64,000 nucleotides of DNA, from contig JALJEE010001605.1 of NCBI GenBank assembly GCA_023231475.1, positions 62,001 through 126,000 on the forward strand. Reading direction: 5' to 3'. The notes below the pieces were generated by a model, which was not told the origin of the DNA, made no database searches, and worked only from the letters and a program-made list of their open reading frames with translations. This document shows positions 13,375 through 25,648 of this stretch, piece by piece. Source of the stretch: Seison nebaliae (taxonomy: Eukaryota; Rotifera; Pararotatoria; Seisonacea; Seisonidae). Numbering within the stretch: position 1 is the first letter of the stretch; each line of letters starts with the position of its first letter. The translations under genes and the position numbers were made by a program.

Positions 13375-14959
13375 TTTTTTCTAGATAAATTTTTCTGTAT
13401 TTATATAAATAATCCGAATGTTATTCTTCAGTCACAAGATCACTTCTTAATCGTTTATTGAAAAGTCAACAAATTAAATGAAATCATCGGCTAAACATTT
13501 CAGTAAATGATTTACATATATTTTAATCAATTCTGTAACTTCTGTTCTATAAAACATCATCATATCAGAGTTACCACCATTCACAATCTCAGCATATGAA
13601 TAAGATGAGTAATATTGTACTTATTGAAGTTTTTAGTTATTATTGATTATGTCACTAACATATTCTATCATTCAACATTAGCTATAGATACTATAAACTA
13701 AAATATTCAAAGTTCAAGAACTCAATCGACGATCACCGAAGGTTATAAGAGTAATACTCCGAAACAGAAGATCTTTTTTCTAGTTCTCTTACTAGTTCCC
13801 ATCCGATTATATTCAACCGTAATTCCTGAGAATATATATATATTTCTAATATATTTCTAACGGTTTTTATAATACATATGTGTATAAATGATAAAAAGAA
13901 GAAATAATTCTAAATTAAACATTCTAATTAATTCTATATAATTCAACCGGTAAAACCGTTAAAATTCTTATGTACAAGTATATAGATAAGAATAAAAGTT
14001 TCTCAATAAGAATTTCTAAACGAATTAAAATCGCGCAAAATTTTATTATTCTATTTCTCAATTTCTAAAATGACGAAAGAACAAATTGTAGCAGTTGGAT
14101 TCTAGGAACATTCTCACAACATTGTCAGTCGATAAAAAATCCATTGATTTTTTCACAAAAATGCTTTTTTCTATAAGAAATACTTAACGCATAAGATTGA
14201 TTTTACTATGCTTAGAAAGGGCTTTAAATTCTCTAGTATGATATGAAAATATCAATAAAATGAACGGTGGATAACTGTTGTTTTTATTTTATTAGTAAAT
14301 ATACGTAAAACAATCAAGTTATAAATAAAAGTAGTTATTATTATATGAAGTTATCTATTATTCCTAATTATATGGATAAGTCATTTCAATTATGATTCAA
14401 TATGAGTTGTTCAATTTCCCAAAAAAGAGTTGTCAGATTTTCCTCGAAAGAGTTGTCCGATTTTGTAAGTGGGAACTATTCAATTTCCACAGTGTTTGTC
14501 CTCAACCCAGCAATTTGTCATTCACTGTCAGTAATATCACCATCATGATCAAATAATTAAATCGTAAAATATGTAATGGCTGTTGGTTTTTGACTATACT
14601 TGATGTTTCATTCCAACTAATTAATATTCCAAATAAAAGTTATTTGTAGAAGAAAATGAAAATTTAAAAGTATATTATTTAAGCTTTTCCAAAAGTTGAA
14701 CACATCTACATAAATATTTGGAGCTGAGAGGTTGAGCTGACTAAATGAACATTTGTTAAATCGGAATGAAAATTTAAATGAAATGTTAAAGGTGCATAAT
14801 GAGAATTAATGAAGAAAAATATTCTTCTCATTTGTTTCGTTTCTCGATATTTACATCCATTTTCAAATTCAATTTTCTTGTTTCTTATTTTATCTTCTCA
14901 CGTTAAGAAAGAGTGAGAAAAAGTGAGAGTTTAAAAATAAAATTTTAACGTTTCATATA
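13375..14959. other. Divergent VPS35/GET4 intergenic region
   Basis: About 1.6 kb between two divergent start codons, AT-rich, with no supported open frame. It presumably holds both promoters and 5' UTRs. I see no recognisable repeat or RNA gene. Confidence 0.5.
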
Positions 14960-16480
14960 ATGAACAAGACAATAGAAAAGATTCATGATCGAGCTGAAAA
15001 CCGATTAGCGAAAGGTGATTTCTATCAAGCACATCAAATGTACAAATCGATGTATTTCCGTTTTATGAATCATTCGAATGAAGCGGATGCAATCTCCATC
15101 GCCCATAATGGTTGTTTACAATTTTTAGAGCACAATCAAATAGAAAGTGCTTTTGACATGGCGAAATCATATATGAATGCTTTAAATAAATTTTCCACGA
15201 AATACTCAGAAGAACGAGAAAGTTCCAATTCTAAATTTAAATATAAATTCTCATTAAATGTTTAGTGGAAATTATGGAAATGATGAAAAAGATGAAAAAA
15301 GTGACAATGGAAGATCGAGAAGAATTATTGACTCAATTTCTACAATGGAGTTCTTCGAATGAAAAAAAGAAAGGTCATCCTCATTTGTTGAAAGGTTTTG
15401 GAGAAATAATGATGGAAGAAGAACATTGGCATCAAGCACGAATCTTTTTAAAAGCTGGAGAGGAAGCAGAAGTATTTACTCGACTTCTAATTCTTATGCA
15501 ACAAGTGGAAGATAAAGATTGTGAAATACAACTCTTTCTCACTCAAGCCATTTTACAGTTAATTTATAAATAATGCAATTTTATTCTAATTAAATTGTTA
15601 GACAATTATCAATGAATCGTTTGGAATTTGCGAAGCAAGTGTACGAATATTATGCCATTAATCATCCAAAATTGAAGATGACTGTAAATGATAATGGAAA
15701 ATCGAAATATCCATTAATCAATTTCTGTTGGTTTCTAGTCGGTACGATAATCAAGTTCTTTTTTTATATAATTAAAAAAATATTAAATATTTCTTATAAA
15801 ACTGAAATAGTAAGAATAAGAATGCTTATCAATTCATTTGTTGGAGATATAAGAATTTGTTGAAAGTGGATTCAGAATATTTTGGATATTTGAAAATGAT
15901 CGATCGAATTTATTTCAATATCGTTACGAATACTCAATCGTCAAATCCAGTAGGTTCATTTTTTTGTAATTGAAAAACATTTAATAAAAATTAATTGTCA
16001 GATATGATTATGCGTATGATGATGGGTGGTCCTCCACAATCTAACACTTCAAACACAACAACTACACAATCTGCCCCCACTAATCCATTAGCTAATTTAT
16101 TTTCTTCAATTGGAAATGATTTGTTCAATATGCCATCTGGGTCACCACAATCTTGTTCTCAATTTCCGACCCGACAACAACAACAACAACAGCAACAGAC
16201 TCGTCTAACTGGAACGACGACATTAAGTGGAAAGAAGGATGAGAGGAATGTGGAAGATGCAGAAATGGATGATGAACAACCGATGAAACGATCGAAACAT
16301 AATTCTCATGCGCAACGTATGTCGAAATTGAAATCATTATTTAATTTACCATCCAAAAAGAAGACAAATAAGAACAATAATAATAATGAAAATGATACAG
16401 ATGAGGAATTCTTCGACGCTGAAGATATTAGTCGAGTAGGAAAAATGAAAGATCTCGATGTTGATTTAGATTTGGATTAA
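14960..16480 (+). CDS. GET4: Golgi to ER traffic protein 4 homologue
   Basis: Five exons: 14960-15221, 15266-15557, 15602-15754, 15811-15953, 16002-16480, about 442 codons. GET4 is the helical-repeat subunit of the cytosolic BAG6/GET4/UBL4A complex, which hands tail-anchored membrane proteins to the ER insertion machinery. The frame shows the TPR-like start (RLAKGDFYQAHQMYKSMYFR), then HPHLLKGFGEIMMEE and HWHQARIFLKAGE, then LINFCWFLVGTI. From WFL to the conserved Cys the spacing equals the human protein only if the GTTCTT donor at 15755 is used, which supports the junction. The C-terminal exon is longer than usual, with poly-Gln, a basic patch and an acidic end (DLDVDLDLD). All introns are 44-56 bp and all donors begin GTT. 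Confidence 0.9.
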
Positions 16481-16690
16481 TTGTGGTAAATTGATAATGG
16501 TGAAAATTCAATTGAAGGAAAATGATAAAAACTTTTTTCAAAAACATTTATTTTTCTATAAATACAACCTTCCTCCCTACAGTCCTCCCCCGAAACATTT
16601 CTTCCTTCTTTCCTTTAAAAAAGAAAAGTAAATCAATTTCCTTACACTTCTTCTCTGTAACACAAAGTTTACATTTCTAGTGAGGAAAAA

Positions 16691-16744
16691 TGAGAGAGAA
16701 AGAGAGAAAGAGAGAAAGAGAGAAAGAGAGAGAGAGAGTGAGTG
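16691..16744. repeat. GA-rich microsatellite
   Basis: A run of GAGAGAAA and GA units, followed at about 16748-16764 by a short TA run. It lies in the spacer between GET4 and the next gene. Confidence 0.9.
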
Positions 16745-16966
16745 CATATAATATATATATATATGATATTATCTAAATGTATTATATAAATTTCATTTAA
16801 ACAATTATCTAAAATATTCCAATTATTGTTCCATCAATCAAATTCATTTTCTTTTGAAATTCTCTTTCTCTTCCTCATTTCTTTTCTCCATCATAAAGAA
16901 AAAAGAAAAATCAGATGCTTTCTCTTTTTTATCATGTAAATCTTTTGTATTAGCTCGTCTTAGATT

Positions 16967-19005
16967 ATGCAGAATACCAATGGAATGTATAGTGCCATCT
17001 CATGGATGACGGTAAATGAAATGAATACGTCAATCTGTACGAAAGTGAGAGCATTCGCATTTCTAGCAATATTCACATTTCTCGTTCTATTCTATACGAC
17101 GAAAGAAAGATTCCATTTGAAACGGACAGCTCGTACTAATATATTGGAAACTTTATTAGACCAACATGACAATAATTTATGTAATAATAAACATCTTCAA
17201 TTACATAATGTCATCGCCATTTCATTACCAGCACTTCCGTCCTATTACCAGACAAATATAAAATCATTTTCAGAAATTGTCATTCCTCATTTGCGAATGT
17301 ATTCCTCCATCGTCAAATTGTTATTATTATTATTCCCTTTTTATTATTCTTTTTTTTTAAATTTGATTTATAAAACTTTAGTTGGTATAATTGGAAAGAG
17401 ATGAAAAAGAATAAAAGTCGAATTAACACATCGATAAAAGAAGCATATGCATGGCGAATAAGAATTTATCATAACTTTACTGGAGATGCTGATTTTGAGA
17501 AAGATCTCTTACAATTGATCTCGACGGAAATGATGGATCCAAATCTAATTGATTTATGTGATATCCGTTTTCTACCAGTATTGAAAGATCATTTAAAATC
17601 AACAAATCCATCATTATGGCCATTCATCGGTATTGCTGATCCGTCTGTAAATCGAATATTATTCCGTCGTATTGAAACGTTTCCCACTCAACGTGAATTG
17701 TTTGCCGTTATCCAATGGATGATCTCTCAAAGAACTTGGCATGCCGTTTATGATACGTATGATCGATTACCATCCATCCATACTCATACGCATATTTATG
17801 GTTATTACAATTGGAATATGGATTATGGACAGAAAATTTTCAAAAATTTATTTGATCATTTTCATTCAGAAATTGGTGCACTTTCAGTTATTGGACGGAA
17901 GATTGATGACGATACCGATTTGACAAATGAGAATGCAAATAAATTATTAATCGAATTATTAGAATCGAAAAAACAATTCTCTTCAATGCTCATTCTCAAT
18001 CGATCCACCACACATCGATGTTATAAATCGTTGTATGATTATCGTCGAACATTATTGAATCATCGATTACCTGTCAATCAATGTAGTTGGTGTGGTACGA
18101 TCTTGAAACATCTCTATGCTCCATGTCGACAATATTATAAGAATTATTCAACTGATTCAATTCAAACTGATAAAAATACAATAATTTCAACTCATACTAA
18201 AAATAAAGAGAAATTCTCTTTCGTTACACCAGGGATAACGATTGAGAGAACTTCTCCATCAAATATCACAAGAAATAATTTGAAAAATAATTCATTAGAA
18301 TATCTTCTTCCATCCGATTATATTTCTCGAACATTCCGATCAATTATCAATTGTCTCTTATCCATCATCGATCAATCACAACATTCCGTTGGATTAAACG
18401 CCGAGAAGATCATGATGGAATTATTGACGATTATTTTGAACGGAGAGAATGTGCAAATGATAAATGTGTTTGTTGATAATCGATTAAATCGATCAAATCC
18501 TCGAGGATTTTGTTTACCACCAAATTTACAATTCGGAAATCCACCACGTTTATCTCACAATTATTTAAATCAGACTCATTACAAATTATCACAATGTGAA
18601 TCGTGGTTGTATAATCAAAAAATACCTTTATCATTCTTTGATCATCATTATGAAAAGAAGTTGTTTGATGGAACATTTGACATCGTCCAAGAATTATTCT
18701 TCCCATTATTCAGCAATGAAAACATTTCTTTCCATCATCCCACATTTCTCAACCAAATGATGGCACATGAACAACATCTCACCAAAATTTTAACAACAAA
18801 TCTTAATTCTACTTCTTCCAACAACACTACAAAATTATTTTATCCTTTAAAATATTTATTTTATGATTGTACAAAAAAACTGAATATTACACAGTCTCTC
18901 AATTATATCGAAGAGGGTGAGGAGATAATGGATTGTCTAGACACCCACCATCAGCAACAGTTAAAAATTATACGTCATCAAAATTTTCAAGAAATTTGTT
19001 TTTAA
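16967..19005 (+). CDS. Orphan type II membrane protein with large extracellular/luminal region
   Basis: Two exons are proposed, 16967-17298 and 17382-19005, joined in phase 2 (donor GTATTC) to give about 651 residues. One hydrophobic segment is seen near residues 28-45 (VRAFAFLAIFTFLVLFY), followed by basic residues. The rest is soluble, with several NxS/T sites and cysteine pairs (CSWCGTIL, YAPCRQYY). The part from the exon junction to about residue 350 (LWPFIGIADPSVNRI, FPTQRELFAVIQWM) faintly recalls a periplasmic-binding-type ligand domain of receptors, but this is only an impression and the protein ends without a second membrane segment. I do not recognise a family. It could be an incomplete model with further exons upstream. 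Confidence 0.55.
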
Positions 19006-19308
19006 TTGAAAAATAATTTTCTCATTTTTCCTTCATTCTCATTCAAACTACTGGAACATCTATCAAGAGGTTGATCGATACTCGTATTAATTACTGAAAT
19101 CATTTATTAAACTCCTTATTTGATTATCCTCTCCAACCACATTAGTTTATTATTCTATCGCCATCTATAGAAATATTTATTAATATTATTCAAATAATTT
19201 TTTTATTAAATTTTCGTTTATTTTCTTATAATTCTCACAACGATAATTAATTAAATTGAGAAATTTAACAGTTTTTGAAAGAAGGAAGGTAAAATGGAAA
19301 GAAAAAAA

Positions 19309-20330
19309 TTAGAGGAAATTCGTTTTCTTCGTTGTTGGTGAATTTGTTGTCTTGTTATCTCCTTTCTGCATATCATACTTATAGTAATTATAAGCACATA
19401 AAGAAATGGTAAATAAGATACATCCAAAGAAAGTACTTATTCCAGCTATCATGATCTTCTTTTCCGTTTCTTGTAATACTTAAAATTAATTATAAAAAAT
19501 TTGAAAAATTTCATCAAATTTTCAAAAGTGAAACGTAAAAACTCTAACATGAATAACTACAATTTATCTTGTCACTTTTTACCGAAGATATACTAGCTTG
19601 ATCATCACCACATTGATCATTACGATTACATAAGTTTCTTTGACTTATACACACTCCCGCAGATTCACAATGAATTTGTTGTTTTGAGGGACATTCTGCA
19701 TTTCTTCGAGTACGCGCTAATGTCAATACGAATTGGAAACCTTCTCCATTATTAAATTTACTTCCATCCGTTACGAAATGGAAATAAATATGATCTCTTT
19801 TCATCAACGTGAAGAATTTGGGTGCAACATTCCCAAAATAATTGTGACCACAATATCGAAAGAACGGTTGAGAATTAGATACCATACGACCCGGCGTTTT
19901 CCCTGAGACGAGAACATAGTCACCTTTCTTATCGACTAGGAAAAGAGGTTTACAATCTTCAGGATGAACATCGAAATATTCTGCTGCCACAAGTAATCCA
20001 TATTCATTTTCTTTTACACCAAATCGCTTATCCTCCGATAGAAGTTTAGAATTCCATTTAACTTTAACCCAACAGTCCAAATTCTCGGGGTACGTTTGGA
20101 AGACGTAGAATGGCGAATAAAAAGAAGGATGAGAAATTAATAGAACGCTTTGTTGTTCAGCATTTATAGTTATAGTTTCACGGCATATTTTCGTCATAAA
20201 ATCTTTAACGGAAACTCTTAAAATTTGAAATTTAAAGAAATGGAAAACATTTCGGCAATTCGTCGCATAGTCGTTGTGGAAATAATTGGAATAGGAAGAA
20301 GAGGAGTACTCTAATTAAATAATAATCCAT
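19309..20330 (-). CDS. Single-pass membrane protein with CUB and LDL-receptor class A domains
   Basis: Exons 20330-20249, 20214-19558 and 19478-19309, both introns phase 1, about 302 residues. The first exon gives a signal peptide (MDYYLIRVLLFFLFQLF). The second holds a CUB-like beta domain (CRETITINAEQQ; KPLFLVDKKGDY; FRYCGHNYFG; IYFHFVTDGSKF; GFQFVLTLAR) and then an LDLa module with six cysteines (HCESAGVCISQRNLCN, DQCGDD). The third exon encodes a transmembrane helix (IMIAGISTFFGCILF) and a short basic-rich tail. CUB-LDLa-TM architecture suggests a cell-surface co-receptor or adhesion protein, comparable in layout to Neto-like proteins, though orthology is not claimed. The first intron would be only 34 bp, so the signal-peptide exon is less certain than the rest. 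Confidence 0.75.
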
Positions 20331-20363
20331 GGAGATGATTACCTATTCCCAATTTATCGAAGA

Positions 20364-21853
20364 ATGAACAATTTTATAATTTTTGCGCCAATTTTATCTT
20401 GCAATGTTTGGAAAGTTGTTGGAAATGAAAGTTTAAATTTAAAGAAATTAAAATTTGAGATGTTTATCTTTTTTTACATTTCTTAATATAGTCGCGACGA
20501 AACCCGTTTCACATACTTCTTATCATGTCTGGGTTTTCATTTGTATCGTTTTGTCAATTTGTATGGTAGCTCTCCTAATATATGCTTGTTGTACACTCAA
20601 CAGTCATTTTGCATTTTTTGGTCAATGGTTCATTTTATTCATTATTTTGACGTCGTATTTCAATCTATTTCAAATTAGTTGTGATGATGAATTTGATGAG
20701 GAACGCCCTAAATGTTCTCAATTGAAAAAGAAGAAAGTAATTTATTATTACGTACAACCAGAAGGAGAGAATTATGATTCTGATTGTAGTTGTGCCACTT
20801 TCTGTCCATTCGATCATGGTGATCCGTGTAATGAAATTGCTCCAAGAGAAAGGATGAATGTCGAATATGGAGAATATGGATGTGCATATGATGATAGGAA
20901 AATGCATTCATCTATTCCTAGTTCACCAACGGCGTTGGAAGCTCATCTGTCAAGACAAGCTCGTCGAACTGAATCACCAATTCCTGATCATAATCATCGA
21001 ACTGGACAAACATCAAAAATTCCAACAAATAAAACTTATCGAAATGGACATAATACATCGAGGATTCCAACGGATAAAACTTACCGAAATGAACATACAT
21101 CCAATACTCAAAAGGAAAAAAGTCATTATGGAAATCGAACTCCTGTAAGTAGAAGTGGACGGAAAAGTAATCATAGCATACGTGGAGATGGAAGTAATCG
21201 TAGTTTAAGTGGCGGTGTAAGTAATCATAGTAGAACAGGAAGTAACCATCAACATGTAGACAACGGAAGAAGTGGATACAACACAAAAGATGAATCCAAA
21301 GAGAAATACGCATTTCTTAATCGTACTGAAGGAAAATCATTTAACAAATTAAATACAGTAAAAAGTGGTCATTTCGGTGGTGAAGGTGCTGGTAGGAGTA
21401 GTGCATTTAGTAATTATTCATTCGAAAGATTCACCAACATTTCCCCATCTAATGAAGGTAAACATAATTCATTTACCTCTTATAAACCGTGGAGAAAAGA
21501 TACTAATCTAAATCTGAACCAACCAATAGGTGGAAAAACTTTTGAATCTCGAATTAACTTTTCAAATCGGTCAAATAATGAACAAAAATTAAATTTGATG
21601 GGAATGAATAGTAGACCGTTGGGAAGAAGTGAACGTAAATTCGAAGATATTAAGAACAAACAATTTCCTTCTTTAGAAAGAAATAATTTTGGGATTGGAC
21701 TACCTCATATACATCAACCAAAAATTATAAATAACAATAATAACAACAATAATAATAGTTTGACATTCTTTTTAAAAAAAATGGAAATAATTAAATTTTC
21801 AATTATCAGGAACTTTAGATAAGAATGACGATCTCCTGGAATTTTGTGAATAG
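20364..21853 (+). CDS. Orphan membrane protein with long Ser/Asn/Arg-rich tail
   Basis: Exons 20364-20430, 20492-21757 and 21810-21853, both introns phase 1, about 458 residues. The first exon encodes a hydrophobic start (MNNFIIFAPILS) that could be a signal peptide. Two hydrophobic segments follow (VWVFICIVLSICMVALLIYA and FILFIILTSYF). Next come an acidic Cys-rich stretch (SDCSCATFCPFDHGDPC) and about 300 residues of low-complexity sequence rich in Ser, Asn, Gly, Arg and Thr, with imperfect repeats around 21000-21100 (SKIPTNKTYRNGH, SRIPTDKTYRNEH). The C-terminus after a poly-Asn run is acidic (DKNDDLLEFCE), reached by splicing 51 bp; without splicing the frame ends at 21822. I do not recognise the family. 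Its start lies 33 bp from the start of the CUB-LDLa gene on the other strand. Confidence 0.55.
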
Positions 21854-22638
21854 TTTTTCTTTTTCTCTTTGAAAACATTTGTCGAATTTTGATTTTATTG
21901 TTATTCATAGTCTCGAGAAGAAGCAATGGAATGATGATGATATTAGTAATAGTTTGTATAACTTAAAAATATAATTTTCCAATATCTTAATGATACTCAA
22001 TTTTATGTAATTTGAAGTAGATCTTTCTGATTATCCACCAGAATATTACGATTTTCGAGACGAAGAATAACGAAAGAAAAATTGATATTTAGGAAATTGT
22101 TCTTTAGATTTTTTTCTTGAAAATTTTCATTCTACTATGACTATTCCGTTATTAATTGTATATTATAAATCATTTTTATTCTCATACAATATAATTCTTT
22201 ATGACAATTGTGATTGGAAGAATAAAATTTGAGAAATTTTTAAATTTATTTGAATGATTTTAACATAAAATAATCTACATTCGAAAGAATTCTCAACACC
22301 ATATAACAGGATATCGAACATTTATAAGATATTGATCAACAGAAATTTGATAAGACTATTAAAAAAAATGTAGTCCGGTTATCATCATATTTTCTCAACG
22401 TTGTAAAAATGAATTAGATAAGAATAAGATAATATTTCTTAATATGTTCACGATGAGAAAATATTTTAGAAGATATAGATAGACTACCTCTTTTTAACAT
22501 CTTAAAGGAAATGGAATCGAAACGTTCATCAAAAGTGAAATGTAATAAAATCTTAAATCTTATTTTAGTAGAATTAATTAAACGACATTTTTTAAATTAC
22601 TCAATTTTTCAAGATTTTCATACTTTTCAATTTGACGA
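21854..22638. other. Convergent 3' intergenic region
   Basis: AT-rich spacer between the + strand orphan membrane protein and the 3' end of YTHDC1. No open frame or repeat is supported; it should hold both 3' UTRs. Confidence 0.5.
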
Positions 22639-24723
22639 TTAACGATAACGTTGACGATATCTGTCATAATTTCTTTGTCTTTCACGATGATGATACGGTC
22701 TCTCATGCTAAGAAAGATTAATGAAGAAATATGAAAAAAAATTTGAAAATTAAAAAAAAACTTTATCTATATTGTTGGGTCCAATTCGATCATAAACTGA
22801 TATTCGATGCATTCTTGATGGATTATCATCATAGCGCATATTATCTGGAGACATAGATCGAGATTTCGATCTTGATCCAGAATCAGCTGAAGAACAAGAT
22901 GAAGTATCATCATTACAGGATGATGAAGAACATGAATGTTTGAAATTATTTTCATCTGTTTTCATTCGTGATTCTGTGATATCTGTGATTCGTTTATTAT
23001 TGAAATGTTGTACATATTCTTCATATGTATCAAATTGAGTAATATCACATTGACCAGTTAATTTCCGTTTGATCATTTCTTCTGAGATATGATTAGCTTC
23101 CGAATTTCTTTTATGTCTCGAATGTTTCGATCTTCGAGAATGTCCACTTTCTTTTTTCTCATATCTACCATGAGTATAATAACGATGATCATGAAAATCA
23201 TGATGTTTGTGATGACTTCGATGATGATGATGATCAGGTGATGAATCGGAAGAATATCGACCGTGACCATGTCTCCGTTCGTTAGTTTCTTGATGATCTT
23301 TGACTATAGAATTCTCTCGTTCAATCGCTTTCTCTACAATCGGTCGAAGATTAATTGAACCATCACTGGGGAATAGTCGACATAATTGTTCACCAGTTTT
23401 CGGATCTATTTCTGTTCCATCTCTTCCAATTTTCACTTCTTTCCCATCATTATAGCCATTCCTCAAACTTTGAGCAACAGAAAAACTTAAAGATTCTCTG
23501 ATTGAGAAAATTTGAAATAAATTTAAAAATGAAATTAAATTATAACTTTGTTATCCAATCGAGTTTAAAGGTTCCTCGAAGAACTTCAGGATTCAATTTA
23601 CTCGGTAACACCCATGGAATTGGAGAGAGATCTCTCCTCGATCTCTCAGCAATTCGAGCGAATCCTTGAAACATTCGACTTTCTTGAACGGAAAATAATA
23701 GGAGAACATTCTTGTTACTCTAAAGAATATTGATTTTATTTCAATAGAAGAATTATTTGTAAAAAAAATAATTTAAAAATAAAATTAACTGAAAATGCTT
23801 TGTTCAAAATTGATTCATTCTTTGGAAATGTCGCCCAAACATTCTGAATTGAGAGAAATAGAAATTATTTTCAATAAACATTTTTCATAAAGAAAAATAA
23901 AAATTACCTTTTCCTTTGCAATCTGTACATTCTCATGATTAATACTTTTGATAATGAAATATCGTGCATGATGGAAAATATGACGGAATTGCATTGCCGG
24001 ATCTATAAGGGAAATAATGAAATATTAAAAAATTCGATATACATTTCAATTTCAATTGAAAAGGAGAAATATGTCAATTCTAACCATCATAACAATTGGC
24101 TGATGGTGGAACTTTGGGAGGCATTCGATGCATTTGAGCCATCATCATATACGTTGCTCGTGATTGTGGAACACAGAAAATTCCAGTTGTACTTGGAGGA
24201 AAATTGAATGCATCCGCTTTTGGTACAATTGTCCCATTATCTGAAAAGAGAGAAATGTGTGATTGAAGGAGAAGAATGGATTAAAATAGAATGATGAATA
24301 AAGAGAAAGGAGTAAACTGTCGAAATTATTTTGAGGGAATTTTTGAATGAAATTTCCATCCGTTATTGTTGATGGTGGTTCATTATCATTATTGTGTGTT
24401 TTCAATGAATCATCATCAAACGATTGAGGATTATTATAAGATTCCTCTTTTAACTTTATTGAAGAATTATTTTGTTCAATTTTAGTCTTATCTGGAAAGT
24501 TAGAGGAATTACAATCTGCATGCGAAATATTTGTGCGATCATTTAATTCATTAAAAGTCGACAAAGTCTCCCTATCATGATTATTATTATGATTATTATT
24601 AATATTGTCTTTACAATTCTTCATTTCATTGTCGTCCATTTTCTCATTTTCTCCTTCACCATTTTTCGACGTCATCCCACCATCAATTTCCATTGAATTC
24701 ATCCTATCTTCATACATTAACAT
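22639..24723 (-). CDS. YTHDC1: YTH domain-containing protein 1, nuclear m6A reader
   Basis: Seven exons: 24723-24318, 24240-24085, 24002-23908, 23843-23790, 23719-23547, 23497-22762, 22707-22639; phases are consistent throughout, about 562 residues. YTHDC1 binds N6-methyladenosine in nuclear RNA and affects splicing and export. The YTH domain is split over exons 3-6: HARYFIIKSINHENVQIAKE, NVWATFPKNESILNKAF, LLLFSVQESRMFQGFARIA, SPIPWVLPSKLNPEVL, FKLDWI, KEVKIGRDGTEIDPKTGEQL and CRLFPSDGS. The Trp in NVWATF and the Trp in PIPWVLP correspond to the aromatic cage that holds m6A. As in the family, the N-terminus is acidic and Asn-rich and the C-terminus is rich in Arg, Ser, Asp and His, ending RYRQRYR. 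C. elegans, as far as I know, lacks YTH proteins, which bears on the host question. Confidence 0.95.
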
Positions 24724-25648
24724 TAATGTTTCTTTCTGATTTGATGGAACTTATTTATTTCAATCCACTAATCAAATCACAATCAATATCCAAATTGTAA
24801 TTGATTGAATTGTAGATACGAAATCTAATGGATGATAAACAAAGTTGAACAAATTAGAAAATTTTATTATTTTAATCAAGACATAAATTTCATTACATGA
24901 CATGAAAAAACATCATAATTTTTCCTTCATTTTCACTTCAACTGATTCATCAGCTAAAATTTCATTTGAATAAATCATTTAAATATTCCTCTTTTATCCA
25001 ATACGAACATATCTTATGAAATTCAACTGCAATACTCGACAATGTGTTTGTCAAATATTACAAAGCTTTTTAATTCCCTTCAACAACGAGCAACGAACAA
25101 CTGGAAAACGATAACCATTCGTCTCTACTTTCTCTCTCCCAATCTTTATCTGTCTGTTTTTCATTGAGCTCTCGTTGAAATTATTTACATTTTACAAACA
25201 TCTTTCTCAAATAGAAATGAATTGAAAGAAATTTTTTTTATTTTTCTTTCCCACCAAAACTTTAAGAGATGAAACTTATTTTAGAAATTTGATAATAAAA
25301 TATTTACTTTTCTCACAAAGAATATCAGAACTAAACATTGCTCTCTCACCATCACTTTTCTACTCACAAACTTGTCGAACTATAGTGATTAAATTCATTA
25401 GATTTATTTATGGTAAATTTTGAATTGAAATTTAAATAAAAAATTACGTTTTCTTGTGTTTTAAATGAAATTTCAATAAGTTTTAGGAAAATTATTTTGA
25501 AAATTTTTTCTTTTTCATATAATAGTTTCCTTACTTAATTTTACATAATAGTATTAAAATGTACATTAATCCATTATGAAATGTTGATTAAAAATGACAG
25601 CTCAAAAAATAATTGAAGAAAGAAAATAATCGAATAAATTATTAAATA
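24724..25648. other. Divergent YTHDC1/AP3M intergenic region
   Basis: About 0.9 kb between divergent starts. AT-rich with no supported open frame; probably both promoters. Confidence 0.5.

Noticed and set aside
20665-21313. Long open frames on the opposite strand of the 20.4-kb gene
   Set aside because: They are antisense shadows of its low-complexity coding sequence, with His/Tyr-rich translations typical of that.
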